In this document: piece after piece, positions 5,186 through 12,339 of the stretch
Position numbering within the stretch: position 1 is the first letter of the stretch
How the letters are laid out: every line of letters begins with the position of its first letter
Source of the DNA: Acidobacteriota bacterium
GTDB lineage: Bacteria > Acidobacteriota > Polarisedimenticolia > J045
Reading direction: 5' to 3'
Assembly (NCBI GenBank): GCA_020350085.1
Contig: CP070706.1
Coordinates: forward strand, 1,345,386-1,357,724
DNA length: 12,339 nucleotides
The notes under the pieces: model-generated
Databases searched by the model: none
The model's input: the letters and a program-made list of their open reading frames with translations, nothing else
What the model was told of the DNA's origin: nothing
Position numbers and translations under genes: made by a program

Positions 5186-6970
5186 ATGGGCCGCATTCAC
5201 GTGCTTCCGCCCGCCGTCGCGGACCGGATCGCCGCAGGAGAGGTCGTCGAACGGCCTGCGTCCGTCGTCAGGGAGTTGATCGACAACAGCCTCGATGCTG
5301 GCGCGCGTCGATTGCAGATCGAGTTGGAGGAAGGTGGCAAGGCGGTCGTGGCCGTGGCCGACGACGGTCACGGGATGGGTGTCGACGACGCCTTGCTGGC
5401 CTTCGAGCGGCACGCCACGAGCAAGATCAGCCGCAGCGAGGAGCTGGGGGCGATCGTCAGCCTCGGCTTTCGCGGGGAAGCGCTGGCGGCCATCGCGGCC
5501 GTTGCGCGCGTCGAGCTCGTCACCTGTTCAGGATCCGGCGTGGCCGCGTGCCGCGTCGTGGTCGATCGCGGGCGGCTGTTACGACAAGAACCCGCTTCGA
5601 GGGCGCCGGGAACGTCCGTGATCGTGCGCGGTTTGTTCGACGGCGTTCCGGCGCGAAAAAAGTTTCTCAAGTCACAGCAGACCGAAATGGATCACTGTCT
5701 AAGGGCGGTTCAGCGCGCCGCGTTGGCGCGTCCCGAGGTCGGCTTTCGGCTCGTGCACGGCGATCGCGCCTTGCTCGTCACGGCGCCGTCAGACAACCCG
5801 CGCGAGCGCGTGATCGATGTTCTGGGCTCGCGCTGGAGCCGGGCACTCGTGGCCGCCGGGGCCGAAGCGGGCGCGTACCGGGTTGCCGCGTGGATCGGCC
5901 GCGCGGACACCTTCCGTCCGACTCGGGTCGGCATCCACGTGTTCGTCAACCGACGCCCCGTGCGCGATCCGCTGCTGCTGCGGGCGGTGTGCGACGGCTA
6001 CCGCAACTTCCTGCCCGCTGGCCGCTTCCCGGTGGCCGTCGTCTACCTGGAACTTCCGCCGGAGGAACTCGACGTCAACGTCCACCCGGCGAAGTCGGAG
6101 GTGCGGTTCGAGCGGCCGCAGCAGGTGCGTTCGCTCATCGTCGGAGCGATCCAGCGAGCCTTGGCCGGTCTGGATGCGATTCCACCCTTCGAGGCCCAGC
6201 GAGCCGTCCGCGGTATGGTGCCGACGACCGACGAAGCCACCGGTCCCGATGCCGCACGGGCGCTGCCCCCGTTCCGGGACGCCGGCGCCCGGGCGAGCGC
6301 GGCGGGTACGGGACCGCCGGCACGGGTTCAAGTGGCGGACGCACACGCGAAGGCAGCGCCCGGCGCCTCCGCTGCAGAAGCGCTCCCGTTCGGCGACAAC
6401 GCGCCACGCGCGTTGGCACAGTATCGCGACTGTTTCATCGTCGCCGCGGACGATCGAGGTCTGCTGGTCGTCGACCAGCACGTGGCCCACGAGAGGCTGC
6501 TGTACGAGCAGCTACTGCGTCAGGCGGATCAGGGTCCGCTGCCGCGCCAAGCCCTGATGTTCAAGGATCCCGTCGAGGCCGATGCCGCCGAAATGGAGCT
6601 GATCGACCGGCACCGGGAGCTGCTGAGCCGACTCGGTTACAAGATCGAGCTTTTCGGCGAGCAGGCGTTCGTCGTGCGCGAGGCGCCGCAGATCCTCGGA
6701 CGCGCCGCTCGGCCCGTGGTTCTGTCGGACATTCTGGATCGCCTCCGGCAGGGCGAGGCCCCGCGAGCGGAGACCTTGTTCTCCGAGCTTCTCGCCACCG
6801 TGGCGTGCCACACGGCCGTCCGCAAGGGAATGCCACTCACGCCAGAGAAAATGACCTACATTCTGCAAGGGCTGCGTTGCTGCGAGGCACCGAGCCATTG
6901 CCCGCACGGGAGGGTGATCTCGCTGCGGGTAGAGCTCGACGCTCTCGAACGGGCCTTCGACCGCCGATGA
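5186..6970 (+). CDS. mutL: DNA mismatch repair protein MutL (with endonuclease motif)
   Basis: MutL couples mismatch recognition by MutS to strand incision and excision. The 594-residue protein has an N-terminal GHKL ATPase: ELIDNSLDAGA (Glu30 general base, Asn34 for Mg), DDGHGM (59-64) and GFRGEAL (94-100). A low-complexity Ala/Gly/Arg linker follows at ~340-405, then a C-terminal dimerisation and nuclease domain. That domain has DQHVAHERLLYE (430-441), which fits the metal-binding DQHAx2Ex4E motif except Val for Ala, plus ACHTAVR (540-546) and CPHGR (572-576). MutL with these motifs nicks DNA itself and is typical of bacteria without MutH. ATG 5186 is preceded by GAGGA at a slightly short distance. 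There is no miaA or hfq beside it, unlike the frequent mutL-miaA-hfq order. The next gene starts 121 bases downstream on the same strand. Confidence 0.96.
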   Translation: MGRIHVLPPAVADRIAAGEVVERPASVVRELIDNSLDAGARRLQIELEEGGKAVVAVADDGHGMGVDDALLAFERHATSKISRSEELGAIVSLGFRGEALAAIAAVARVELVTCSGSGVAACRVVVDRGRLLRQEPASRAPGTSVIVRGLFDGVPARKKFLKSQQTEMDHCLRAVQRAALARPEVGFRLVHGDRALLVTAPSDNPRERVIDVLGSRWSRALVAAGAEAGAYRVAAWIGRADTFRPTRVGIHVFVNRRPVRDPLLLRAVCDGYRNFLPAGRFPVAVVYLELPPEELDVNVHPAKSEVRFERPQQVRSLIVGAIQRALAGLDAIPPFEAQRAVRGMVPTTDEATGPDAARALPPFRDAGARASAAGTGPPARVQVADAHAKAAPGASAAEALPFGDNAPRALAQYRDCFIVAADDRGLLVVDQHVAHERLLYEQLLRQADQGPLPRQALMFKDPVEADAAEMELIDRHRELLSRLGYKIELFGEQAFVVREAPQILGRAARPVVLSDILDRLRQGEAPRAETLFSELLATVACHTAVRKGMPLTPEKMTYILQGLRCCEAPSHCPHGRVISLRVELDALERAFDRR

Positions 6971-7091
6971 GCAGACGCGGCGGCCCGGTGGCCTCGGGAC
7001 CGGCACGACGACGTGCCGCGCTGGATCGTGCTGGAAAAAGCGCGAGATTCGAGGTAAGAGAGAGAGGACTCGTGAGGCCCAGGAAGGACCC

Positions 7092-7838
7092 ATGAGCCTG
7101 TTGACTTGCTCGTGTCTCTCCACTCAGCGCTCCGCTGCGTCTCCCCGCGGCGGCCGCATCGCGCTCATCGGCCGGTGGCGCAAGACGGTGCTGCTGACGT
7201 GTCTGGCCGCGGCCAGCTGCGACGGCGATGCGGCTCTGGCGCGCCAGCGCGTGGAGTTCGCCGACACGCGCCTGATGGACGTGGTTTCGGCCGTGCGCGA
7301 GGGAGACATGTACGTGCTCGACCTCGGCAACGGCAGTAGCGTGCGTGTTCCGGCCGTGCGGGTCGTGGATGTCAGGCCGGCCCCCGTGCGCCGAGGCGGC
7401 CAACCGCCGGCTCGGCAGCGTTCTGAGCCCTGGAGGGCGCAAGCCGGCGATTTCGTCGCGCACATCGAGCAGGCTGCGGAGCGCTACCAGCTCGAGCCGC
7501 ACCTGCTGGTCGCCGTCGCGGTGGTCGAATCGGCGCTCGATCCGCTCGCCCTCAGCCCCAAGGGCGCGCAGGGTGTGATGCAGATCATGCCGCGCACGGC
7601 CGAGGAGCTCGGCCTCAAGGATCCTTTTGACCCTGCGGCCAATATCGACGCGGGAGCGCGCTTTCTGCGCCAGATGCTCGACGCGTTCTCCGGGAATCTC
7701 GAGCTGGCGCTCGCGGCCTACAATGCGGGCGAGGGAGCGGTCCGCCATTATGGGGGCGTGCCACCCTATCCGGAGACCGTCAGCTACCTCGATCGGATCC
7801 GGAGCGTTGTCGCACGGTTCGAAACCGCCGGCCTCTGA
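7092..7838 (+). CDS. Exported lytic murein transglycosylase (SLT domain)
   Basis: Cleaves the MurNAc-GlcNAc bond of peptidoglycan, leaving a 1,6-anhydro end, in the periplasm. The 248-residue protein has a long polar N-terminus, then a basic (RWRK) and hydrophobic segment (~31-45) ending in a signal-peptidase-like ALA (48-50). A lipoprotein Cys43 in AAASC is a less good alternative. Residues ~52-100 form a small beta-type region (VREGDMYVLDLGNG) of unknown role, and residues ~118-245 are the SLT domain. The domain motifs are ESALDPLALSPKGAQG with catalytic Glu146, VMQIMPRTA (162-170), AYNAGEGAV (199-207) and PPYPET. The start is supported by AGGAAGGA shortly before ATG 7092. The catalytic domain is complete. 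It is the last gene before the strong promoter at 7922 and probably not part of that operon. Confidence 0.92.
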   Translation: MSLLTCSCLSTQRSAASPRGGRIALIGRWRKTVLLTCLAAASCDGDAALARQRVEFADTRLMDVVSAVREGDMYVLDLGNGSSVRVPAVRVVDVRPAPVRRGGQPPARQRSEPWRAQAGDFVAHIEQAAERYQLEPHLLVAVAVVESALDPLALSPKGAQGVMQIMPRTAEELGLKDPFDPAANIDAGARFLRQMLDAFSGNLELALAAYNAGEGAVRHYGGVPPYPETVSYLDRIRSVVARFETAGL

Positions 7839-7878
7839 CGCGGCCCACGATATCGGCCGTGGCAGGTCATCGTCGGGC

Positions 7879-7897
7879 GTGCGTGAACCGGACGCAC
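7879..7897 (+). terminator. Weak hairpin between the transglycosylase gene and the next promoter
   Basis: GTGCGT (7879-7884), a 7-base loop and ACGCAC (7892-7897), preceded by a shorter CCACG/CGTGG stem (7845-7862). No T-run follows. It may help end transglycosylase transcription before the promoter at 7922, but the signal is weak. Confidence 0.25.
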
Positions 7898-7921
7898 TCG
7901 GTGCCGCCGGCGAGCGGATCG

Positions 7922-7949
7922 TTGACCCGGCGGCGGCGGCTGCTATAAT
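7922..7949 (+). promoter_or_regulatory. Sigma-70 extended -10 promoter of the yceD-rpmF-plsX-fab operon
   Basis: TTGACC (7922-7927, 5 of 6 to consensus), a 16-base spacer and a perfect TATAAT (7944-7949) preceded by TG at the extended -10 position (TGCTATAAT). The start would fall near 7956, about 17 bases before the yceD ATG, with GAGAGG as ribosome site in between. It is the clearest housekeeping promoter in the window, in an otherwise GC-rich stretch. Confidence 0.85.
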
Positions 7950-7972
7950 CCGCGCCGCCTCGAGAGGCGACG

Positions 7973-8545
7973 ATGCTCTTGAATCTCAGTGAGTTGGACC
8001 GCGGCCCGGTCTGGATGGAGCAGACTGTGGACGTTCCGGCGTTCGCGTGGGAAGGAGGCCAGCAGGTCCGGTGTGGGCCGGTGTGCCTCAGCGGCTCGAT
8101 GCGAAGGACCCGTAGAGGAATCGCTTTCGCGGGACGTATCTCGACGAGCGTCCCGCTGGCATGCACGCGCTGCGTGGGCGAGTTCGAGCAGGCGCTCGAA
8201 GCCAAATTCCACCTGATCCTGTTGCCGCATGCGCAGCCGGCTCAGATCCGTGAGCTCGAGCAGGCCGACGACGAGTGCGACGCCGCAGATCTGTATCCTC
8301 TCGAGGGCGAGGAGGTTGATCTCGTGGCGCTGGTGCGCGAGCAAATCGATCTGGCGCTTCCGGTACGAGCGCTGTGCCGCGAAGACTGCCGCGGACTGTG
8401 TCCACAGTGCGGCGCGGACCTCAACCACGAGGCTTGCCGGTGTGCTGCGGACGGCCAGGAGGCGGCCTCTCGGCTCGGTGAGATTCGCGAGTTTCGTGAG
8501 CTGATCGAGCAACGCAAACAGTCCGAGTCGACGAAAGGAAGATGA
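7973..8545 (+). CDS. yceD: YceD/DUF177 family protein, first gene of the rpmF-fab operon
   Basis: A member of the DUF177 family (E. coli YceD, linked to 23S rRNA accumulation). It is nearly always encoded just before rpmF, and its biochemical role is poorly known. The 190-residue protein has the family layout. An N-terminal beta-rich part ends in the CTRC pair (64-67, preceded by SVPLA), then an acidic stretch (ELEQADDECDAADLYPLEGEEVDLV), a short helix (REQIDLALPV), and the Cys cluster CREDCRGLCPQCG (135-147) with CRC at 155-157. These Cys pairs suggest a metal site. ATG 7973 has GAGAGG at 7962-7967 and follows directly on a strong promoter. The stop is 3 bases before rpmF, so translation is probably coupled. 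Confidence 0.93.
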   Translation: MLLNLSELDRGPVWMEQTVDVPAFAWEGGQQVRCGPVCLSGSMRRTRRGIAFAGRISTSVPLACTRCVGEFEQALEAKFHLILLPHAQPAQIRELEQADDECDAADLYPLEGEEVDLVALVREQIDLALPVRALCREDCRGLCPQCGADLNHEACRCAADGQEAASRLGEIREFRELIEQRKQSESTKGR

Positions 8546-8548
8546 CCC

Positions 8549-8734
8549 ATGGCTAACCCCAAACGGCGCCACTCCAAGGCGCGCCGGGATAAGCGCCGCG
8601 CGCACGACGCGCTGAGAAGCCCATCGCTGACCCGCTGTCCTCAGTGTGACGAGCCGAAGCTTCCGCACCGGGTGTGTCCGTCGTGCGGGCACTACAAGGG
8701 GCGCGAAGTCGTCGCGACCGAAACAAGCGCCTGA
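8549..8734 (+). CDS. rpmF: 50S ribosomal protein L32, zinc-binding form
   Basis: The 61-residue large-subunit protein begins MANPKRRHSKARRDKRRAHD, the family-typical basic N-terminus (initiator Met removed), with a C-terminal zinc ribbon CPQC (30-33) and CPSC (43-46). All four zinc ligands are present, so it is the zinc-dependent paralogue type rather than the Cys-free one made under zinc starvation in some bacteria. An AGGA ribosome site sits at the end of yceD. The yceD-rpmF-plsX order is widely conserved. Confidence 0.96.
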   Translation: MANPKRRHSKARRDKRRAHDALRSPSLTRCPQCDEPKLPHRVCPSCGHYKGREVVATETSA

Positions 8735-8760
8735 CCCGGACGAATCCCGGAGATCCCTCC

Positions 8761-9789
8761 TTGAGCGACGAGCCGGCCGTAGCCATCGATGCGATGGGCG
8801 GGGATTTTTGTCCGCTCGAGCCCGTGCGTGGCGCGGCCGAGTACGCTCGCGAGACCGGGCGGCGGGTTTTGCTGGTCGGTCATCCGGACGCGATTAGAAA
8901 GACGCTCTCTCATTGCCACACGGAGGGAGCCGATCTCGAAATCGTCCCGGCCGCCGAGGTGATCGGCGTTCACGAGTCGATCGCCAGCATCCGCACCAAG
9001 CGCGACTCTTCGATCCACGTCGGTTGCCGGCTGGTACGCGACGGGCTCGCCTCCGCGCTGGTCTCCGCCGGGCATACCGGCGCCCTGATGGCGATCTCCA
9101 AGGTGGTCTACGGCCTGCTCGACGGTGTCGATCGTCCGGCTCTTCCGGCACCGATGCCGCGACGAGGAGGTGGCTACACGATTCTGATCGATGCCGGCGC
9201 GAACGTGGACTGCCGGCCGGAGCACTTCCGGCAGTTCGCCGTGATGGGACATCACTATGCGCGCCGCGTATTCGGCGTCGAAAATCCGCGCATCGCGCTG
9301 CTGAGCATCGGTGAAGAGGACTCCAAGGGCAATGACATCTCACGGCAGGTATCGCACATCCTGAGGGAGACCCACGTCAATTTCATTGGCAATCTCGAGG
9401 GCAACCACCTCTTCCACGATCGAGCCGACGTGCTGCTGTGCGATGGTTTCGTCGGCAATGTCGTCTTGAAGGTCTCGGAGGGCATCGCCGAGGCGATTCT
9501 GGAGGATCTGCGCGAGGAGATGGTCAAGGGACCGCTCCGCCGCCTCGGTGCGCTCGCGCTGCGTCCGGTGTTTCGCGTGTTGAAGAAGAAGATGGACTAC
9601 GCCGAATACGGCGGTGTTCCACTGCTCGGCTTGAAGAAGATCTCCGTCGTGGCGCACGGGCGTTCGAGCGCCAAAGCGATTCAAAGTGCTCTTCGCGTGG
9701 CCGACACGGCGACGCGCGTCGGCATCGTGGAGCAGATCGCGCGCGAGATCGAAGTGCTTCACGAAGCTGAGCAGCGCCTCGGGGGCTAA
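8761..9789 (+). CDS. plsX: Phosphate acyltransferase PlsX
   Basis: Converts acyl-ACP and phosphate to acyl-phosphate, the acyl donor for PlsY in membrane phospholipid synthesis; a peripheral membrane or cytosolic enzyme. The 342-residue protein has the family motifs IDAMGGD (9-15), SAGHTGA (102-108), LIDAGAN (142-148), SIGEE (182-186), GNLEG (200-204) and CDGFVGNVV (217-225). The frame is open back to 8674 within rpmF. I chose TTG 8761 because GGAG lies 8 bases before it, it places DAMGGD near the N-terminus as in the family, and it avoids the rpmF overlap. The stop is 4 bases before fabD, leaving no room for fabH. Confidence 0.94.
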   Translation: MSDEPAVAIDAMGGDFCPLEPVRGAAEYARETGRRVLLVGHPDAIRKTLSHCHTEGADLEIVPAAEVIGVHESIASIRTKRDSSIHVGCRLVRDGLASALVSAGHTGALMAISKVVYGLLDGVDRPALPAPMPRRGGGYTILIDAGANVDCRPEHFRQFAVMGHHYARRVFGVENPRIALLSIGEEDSKGNDISRQVSHILRETHVNFIGNLEGNHLFHDRADVLLCDGFVGNVVLKVSEGIAEAILEDLREEMVKGPLRRLGALALRPVFRVLKKKMDYAEYGGVPLLGLKKISVVAHGRSSAKAIQSALRVADTATRVGIVEQIAREIEVLHEAEQRLGG

Positions 9790-9793
9790 GCGA

Positions 9794-10759
9794 GTGGCCG
9801 AGGCCCCTCCGCTTTGGGCGGCTCTGTTCCCGGGTCAGGGAAGTCAGGCCGTGGGCATGGGACGAGCGCTCGCTTCGCAGTATCCGGAAGCGCGGGATGT
9901 CTTCGAACGTGCAGACGACGTCCTGCAAGAGCCGCTGAGCCGGCTGTGCTTCGAGGGGCCGGCCGAACAGCTGCGGCTGACGCGAAACACGCAGCCGGCT
10001 TTGTTGACGGTGGCCACCGCGGCATGGCAGTGCGTCGCGCGCCGTGCACCGGGGCCGCCGGCAGGCGCCGCGGGTCACAGTCTGGGCGAGTACGCGGCGC
10101 TGGTTGCGGCCGGCGTGCTGGACTTCGACGACGCGCTGCGGGCGGCGCGGCTCCGCGGCGAAGCGATGCAGGACGCCGTGCCGGTGGGCGAGGGAAGCAT
10201 GGCGGCCGTGATCGGACTGTCGGCACAGTCGGTCGATGAGCTGTGTGCCGCGGTGCGCCGCTCGGGCGAGGTCTTGGTGGCAGCGAACTTCAACGCGCCG
10301 GATCAGACGGTCGTCGCCGGGCACCGGGATGCCGTCGAGCGGCTCGTCGAGGAGGCGCCGGCCCAGGGCGCCAAGCGGGCCGTGCTGCTCGAGGTCAGCG
10401 CCCCGTTTCATAGCCCGTTGATGGCGCCGGCTGGCGAGCGGCTCGCAGCATTTCTGGGGCAGATTCCGTTTGCCGACGGCCAACTGCCGGTGATTGCCAA
10501 CGTCGATGCTCGACCGGTCACAGACGGCGAGCAGGCACGTGCGAATCTGATCCGTCAAGTCGTGGCTCCCGTCCGCTGGGTCGATACGATGCGTACCTTG
10601 GCGGACGAGCTGCGCGTCGGGTGGGCGCTCGAGCTCGGTCCCGGACGGGTGCTGGCCGGGCTGGCTCGCCGCAGCGGGCGCAAGCTCCGCGTGCTCGCGG
10701 GGGGAGATCCAGACGAGATCGAGGCGGGGCTGGCCCGACTCGACGAGCAGAGCCGCTAA
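9794..10759 (+). CDS. fabD: Malonyl-CoA:ACP transacylase
   Basis: Transfers malonyl from CoA to the phosphopantetheine of ACP, supplying the extender unit for fatty acid synthesis. The 321-residue protein has GQGSQ (14-18), GHSLGEY with nucleophile Ser96, Arg121 in RGEAM (carboxylate binding) and catalytic His216 in APFHSPLM. The frame is open upstream inside plsX, but GTG 9794 gives the family's usual N-terminus just before the LFPGQGSQ strand and lies 4 bases after the plsX stop. The five-G run at the plsX end can serve as ribosome site. Translational coupling with plsX is likely. Confidence 0.95.
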   Translation: MAEAPPLWAALFPGQGSQAVGMGRALASQYPEARDVFERADDVLQEPLSRLCFEGPAEQLRLTRNTQPALLTVATAAWQCVARRAPGPPAGAAGHSLGEYAALVAAGVLDFDDALRAARLRGEAMQDAVPVGEGSMAAVIGLSAQSVDELCAAVRRSGEVLVAANFNAPDQTVVAGHRDAVERLVEEAPAQGAKRAVLLEVSAPFHSPLMAPAGERLAAFLGQIPFADGQLPVIANVDARPVTDGEQARANLIRQVVAPVRWVDTMRTLADELRVGWALELGPGRVLAGLARRSGRKLRVLAGGDPDEIEAGLARLDEQSR

Positions 10760-10789
10760 CGAGCGGGTGCGGCTCGGGAGGTGTTCGTC

Positions 10790-11554
10790 ATGAAGCTCGG
10801 ACTGCCCGGCATCGAGGGTCGTCGTGCTCTCGTCACCGGCGGCTCGCGTGGGATCGGCCGCGCGATCGCGGGCATGTTGGCCGAGGCCGGCGCCGAGGTG
10901 TGGCTCACCGCGCGCGAGCAGTCGCGAGCCGACGAGGTGGCGGCCGGGCTCGTCCGAGCCGGGGCGCAGGCCCGCGGCGTAGCGCTCGATCTGTCGGATA
11001 GCGGCGGTGCCAGTCAGCAGATCGAAGCCCTCGCGCGAGAGACGAAAGCCGACGGAGGCATTCCGCTCGTCGTGCACAACGCCGGGATGACGCGGGACGG
11101 GCTGCTGATGCGGATGACGCTCGAGCAGTGGGAGGAGGTGCTGAGAGCCAATCTCACCGGGGCGTATCTGGTGACAAAGTGGCTGGTGCCGGGTATGATC
11201 CGGGCCCGCTACGGTCGCATCGTCGTGGTCTCGAGTGTCGTGGCTCGGATGGGAAACCCCGGCCAGTCGAACTACGCGGCGTCCAAGGCAGGCTTACTGG
11301 GCTTCGTTCGGTCCGTGGCGCGAGAGGTCGGAGGACGGGGTGTCACCGTCAACGCGGTGGCTCCCGGCTACATCGATACCGACATGACGCGCTCGTTGCC
11401 CGCGGCCGCACGGGAGAAACTTCTCGAGCTGGTCCCGCTCGGACGGCTCGGACAACCCGAGGACGTCGCCGCCGCCGTGGGCTTCTTGCTCTCCGAGGCG
11501 GCGGGCTACATCACTGGAGAGGTGCTCGACGTCAACGGTGGGATGGACATGTAA
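10790..11554 (+). CDS. fabG: 3-oxoacyl-ACP reductase
   Basis: NADPH-dependent reduction of 3-oxoacyl-ACP to 3-hydroxyacyl-ACP in each elongation cycle. The 254-residue short-chain dehydrogenase has cofactor loop TGGSRGIG (16-23), Asn121 (ANLTG), Ser149, Tyr162 and Lys166 (NYAASKAG) of the catalytic tetrad, and APGYIDTDM (191-199). The usual NNAG motif reads HNAG (96-99). ATG 10790 was preferred to GTG 10781 because GGGAGG (10776-10781) is 8 bases before the ATG and overlaps the GTG. It lies between fabD and acpP as in standard fab operons, which supports fabG over other members of this broad family. Confidence 0.94.
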   Translation: MKLGLPGIEGRRALVTGGSRGIGRAIAGMLAEAGAEVWLTAREQSRADEVAAGLVRAGAQARGVALDLSDSGGASQQIEALARETKADGGIPLVVHNAGMTRDGLLMRMTLEQWEEVLRANLTGAYLVTKWLVPGMIRARYGRIVVVSSVVARMGNPGQSNYAASKAGLLGFVRSVAREVGGRGVTVNAVAPGYIDTDMTRSLPAAAREKLLELVPLGRLGQPEDVAAAVGFLLSEAAGYITGEVLDVNGGMDM

Positions 11555-11591
11555 CCAGCGGGCTACTGATCCGCAGGGGAGGTGAAGCAAG

Positions 11592-11843
11592 ATGGTTTCC
11601 ACCCAAGAGATCCGCGTGAAGGTCGTCGACACAATCGCGAAGAACTTCAAGCTCGATCCTTCCGCCGTCTCGGATGACAAGTCGTTCACCGACGATTTGG
11701 GAGCTGACTCGCTCGAGACCGTCGAGCTTGTGATGGCACTCGAGGAAGAGTTCGGCATCGAGATCTCCGATGAAGACGCCGAGAAGATCCGCACCGTGGG
11801 CGATGCCATCCAGTTCATTGGCGAGCACGTCGCCAAGGAGTGA
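11592..11843 (+). CDS. acpP: Acyl carrier protein
   Basis: The acidic 83-residue carrier holds growing acyl chains on 4'-phosphopantetheine. The attachment site is Ser40 in GADSLETVEL, followed by the FGIEISDED helix region typical of fatty-acid ACPs. A very strong ribosome site GGGGAGGTGA (11577-11586) suggests the high expression expected of ACP within this operon. The size and acidity match AcpP; nothing suggests a polyketide or specialised carrier. Confidence 0.97.
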   Translation: MVSTQEIRVKVVDTIAKNFKLDPSAVSDDKSFTDDLGADSLETVELVMALEEEFGIEISDEDAEKIRTVGDAIQFIGEHVAKE

Positions 11844-11872
11844 CGTCTGATCCGGCCAAGCGGAGGAGGGTC

Positions 11873-12339
11873 GTGAGCGAGAGCCCACGACGCGTATGGG
11901 TCACCGGTATTGCCGCGCTCAGCCCTCTGGGGCTCGACGCGGAATCGACCTGGCGGGCGATGCTCGAGGGCCGATCAGGCGTCGGCCCGATCACGCAGTT
12001 CGACCCCTCCGCTTTCTCCTCGCGCATCGCGGGCGAGGTCGAAGGCTTCGACCCGGAAAAGTGGATGGAACCGCGGGAGGTCAAGAAGACCGACCGCTTC
12101 ATCCATTTCGCGGTGGCTTGCGCGCAGATGGCCATCGAGCACGCCGAGCTCGAGCTTGAGCGGGTGGATCGGACGCGTTTCGGCGTCGTCATCGGCTCGG
12201 GTATTGGCGGCCTCGGGTTGCTCGAGCAGCAGCACCGCTCGTACCTCGAACGTGGGCCGCGTCGCATCTCGCCGTTTCTGATTCCTGGCATGATCATCAA
12301 CTTGGCCAGCGGCATGGTCTCGATCCGCTTCGGGCTGAA
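11873..12339 (+). CDS. fabF: 3-oxoacyl-ACP synthase II, 3'-truncated by window edge
   Basis: Elongating condensing enzyme that joins malonyl-ACP to acyl-ACP. 155 residues are visible of about 410, and the frame is open to the window end. Seen: RVWVTGIAALSPLG near the N-terminus, FDPSAF, DRFIHFAVACAQMA, and GSGIGGL, then FLIPGMIINLASG and the start of the FGL-(K/R)GP segment just before the catalytic Cys, which lies about ten residues outside the window. The GTG start has GGAGGAGGG (11862-11870) before it. Position right after acpP and the FabF-type rather than FabB-type N-terminus support fabF. Confidence 0.94.
   Translation, partial: MSESPRRVWVTGIAALSPLGLDAESTWRAMLEGRSGVGPITQFDPSAFSSRIAGEVEGFDPEKWMEPREVKKTDRFIHFAVACAQMAIEHAELELERVDRTRFGVVIGSGIGGLGLLEQQHRSYLERGPRRISPFLIPGMIINLASGMVSIRFGL

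Noticed and set aside
5548..7095. 515-residue frame overlapping mutL
   Set aside because: Arg-rich shadow frame of GC-rich coding DNA; mutL motifs are unambiguous in the other frame.
9524..11077. 517-residue minus-strand frame opposite plsX, fabD and fabG
   Set aside because: Antisense shadow of three clearly identified genes, low-complexity composition, no domain recognised.

Overview
The window is GC-rich bacterial chromosome. It looks like a Gram-negative organism: it has a periplasmic multiheme cytochrome, a lytic transglycosylase with an export signal, and a sigma-54-type promoter. The gene content (MutL that carries its own endonuclease motif, a c554-type cytochrome fused to a 5'-nucleotidase-like domain, a YceD-rpmF-plsX-fab cluster) would fit a deltaproteobacterial-type lineage such as Desulfobacterota, Myxococcota or Binatota. 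That placement is an inference, and I cannot name a genus. Nothing looks like a phage, insertion sequence, CRISPR array, tRNA or rRNA. The window is mostly core genome.

Layout. Positions 1-1893 hold the C-terminal two thirds of glycine decarboxylase (gcvP), which converges on maf (2014-2655, minus); two inverted repeats lie between their 3' ends. Divergent from maf is a roughly 485-residue exported protein (about 2713-4170). It joins a metallophosphatase-like domain that has lost its usual metal ligands to a C-terminal tetraheme c554-type domain. Converging on it from the right is a short minus-strand gene (4362-4721) for a stand-alone sigma-70 region 3.2/4 protein. That gene has its own rho-independent-type terminator, a near-consensus sigma-54 -24/-12 promoter (4760-4775), and a cluster of four inverted repeats 80-150 bases upstream of the predicted transcription start. 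This arrangement is the most unusual thing in the window. About 460 bases without a gene separate this start codon from mutL (5186-6970), which is followed by a lytic transglycosylase (7092-7838).

An extended -10 promoter (7922-7949) then opens a tightly spaced operon that runs off the right edge: yceD, rpmF, plsX, fabD, fabG, acpP, fabF. It couples ribosome assembly (YceD, L32) with phospholipid and fatty acid synthesis. PlsX makes acyl-phosphate from acyl-ACP, FabD loads malonyl groups onto ACP, FabF condenses and FabG reduces. The initiating condensing enzyme fabH, usually found between plsX and fabD, is absent, and only 4 bases separate those two genes.
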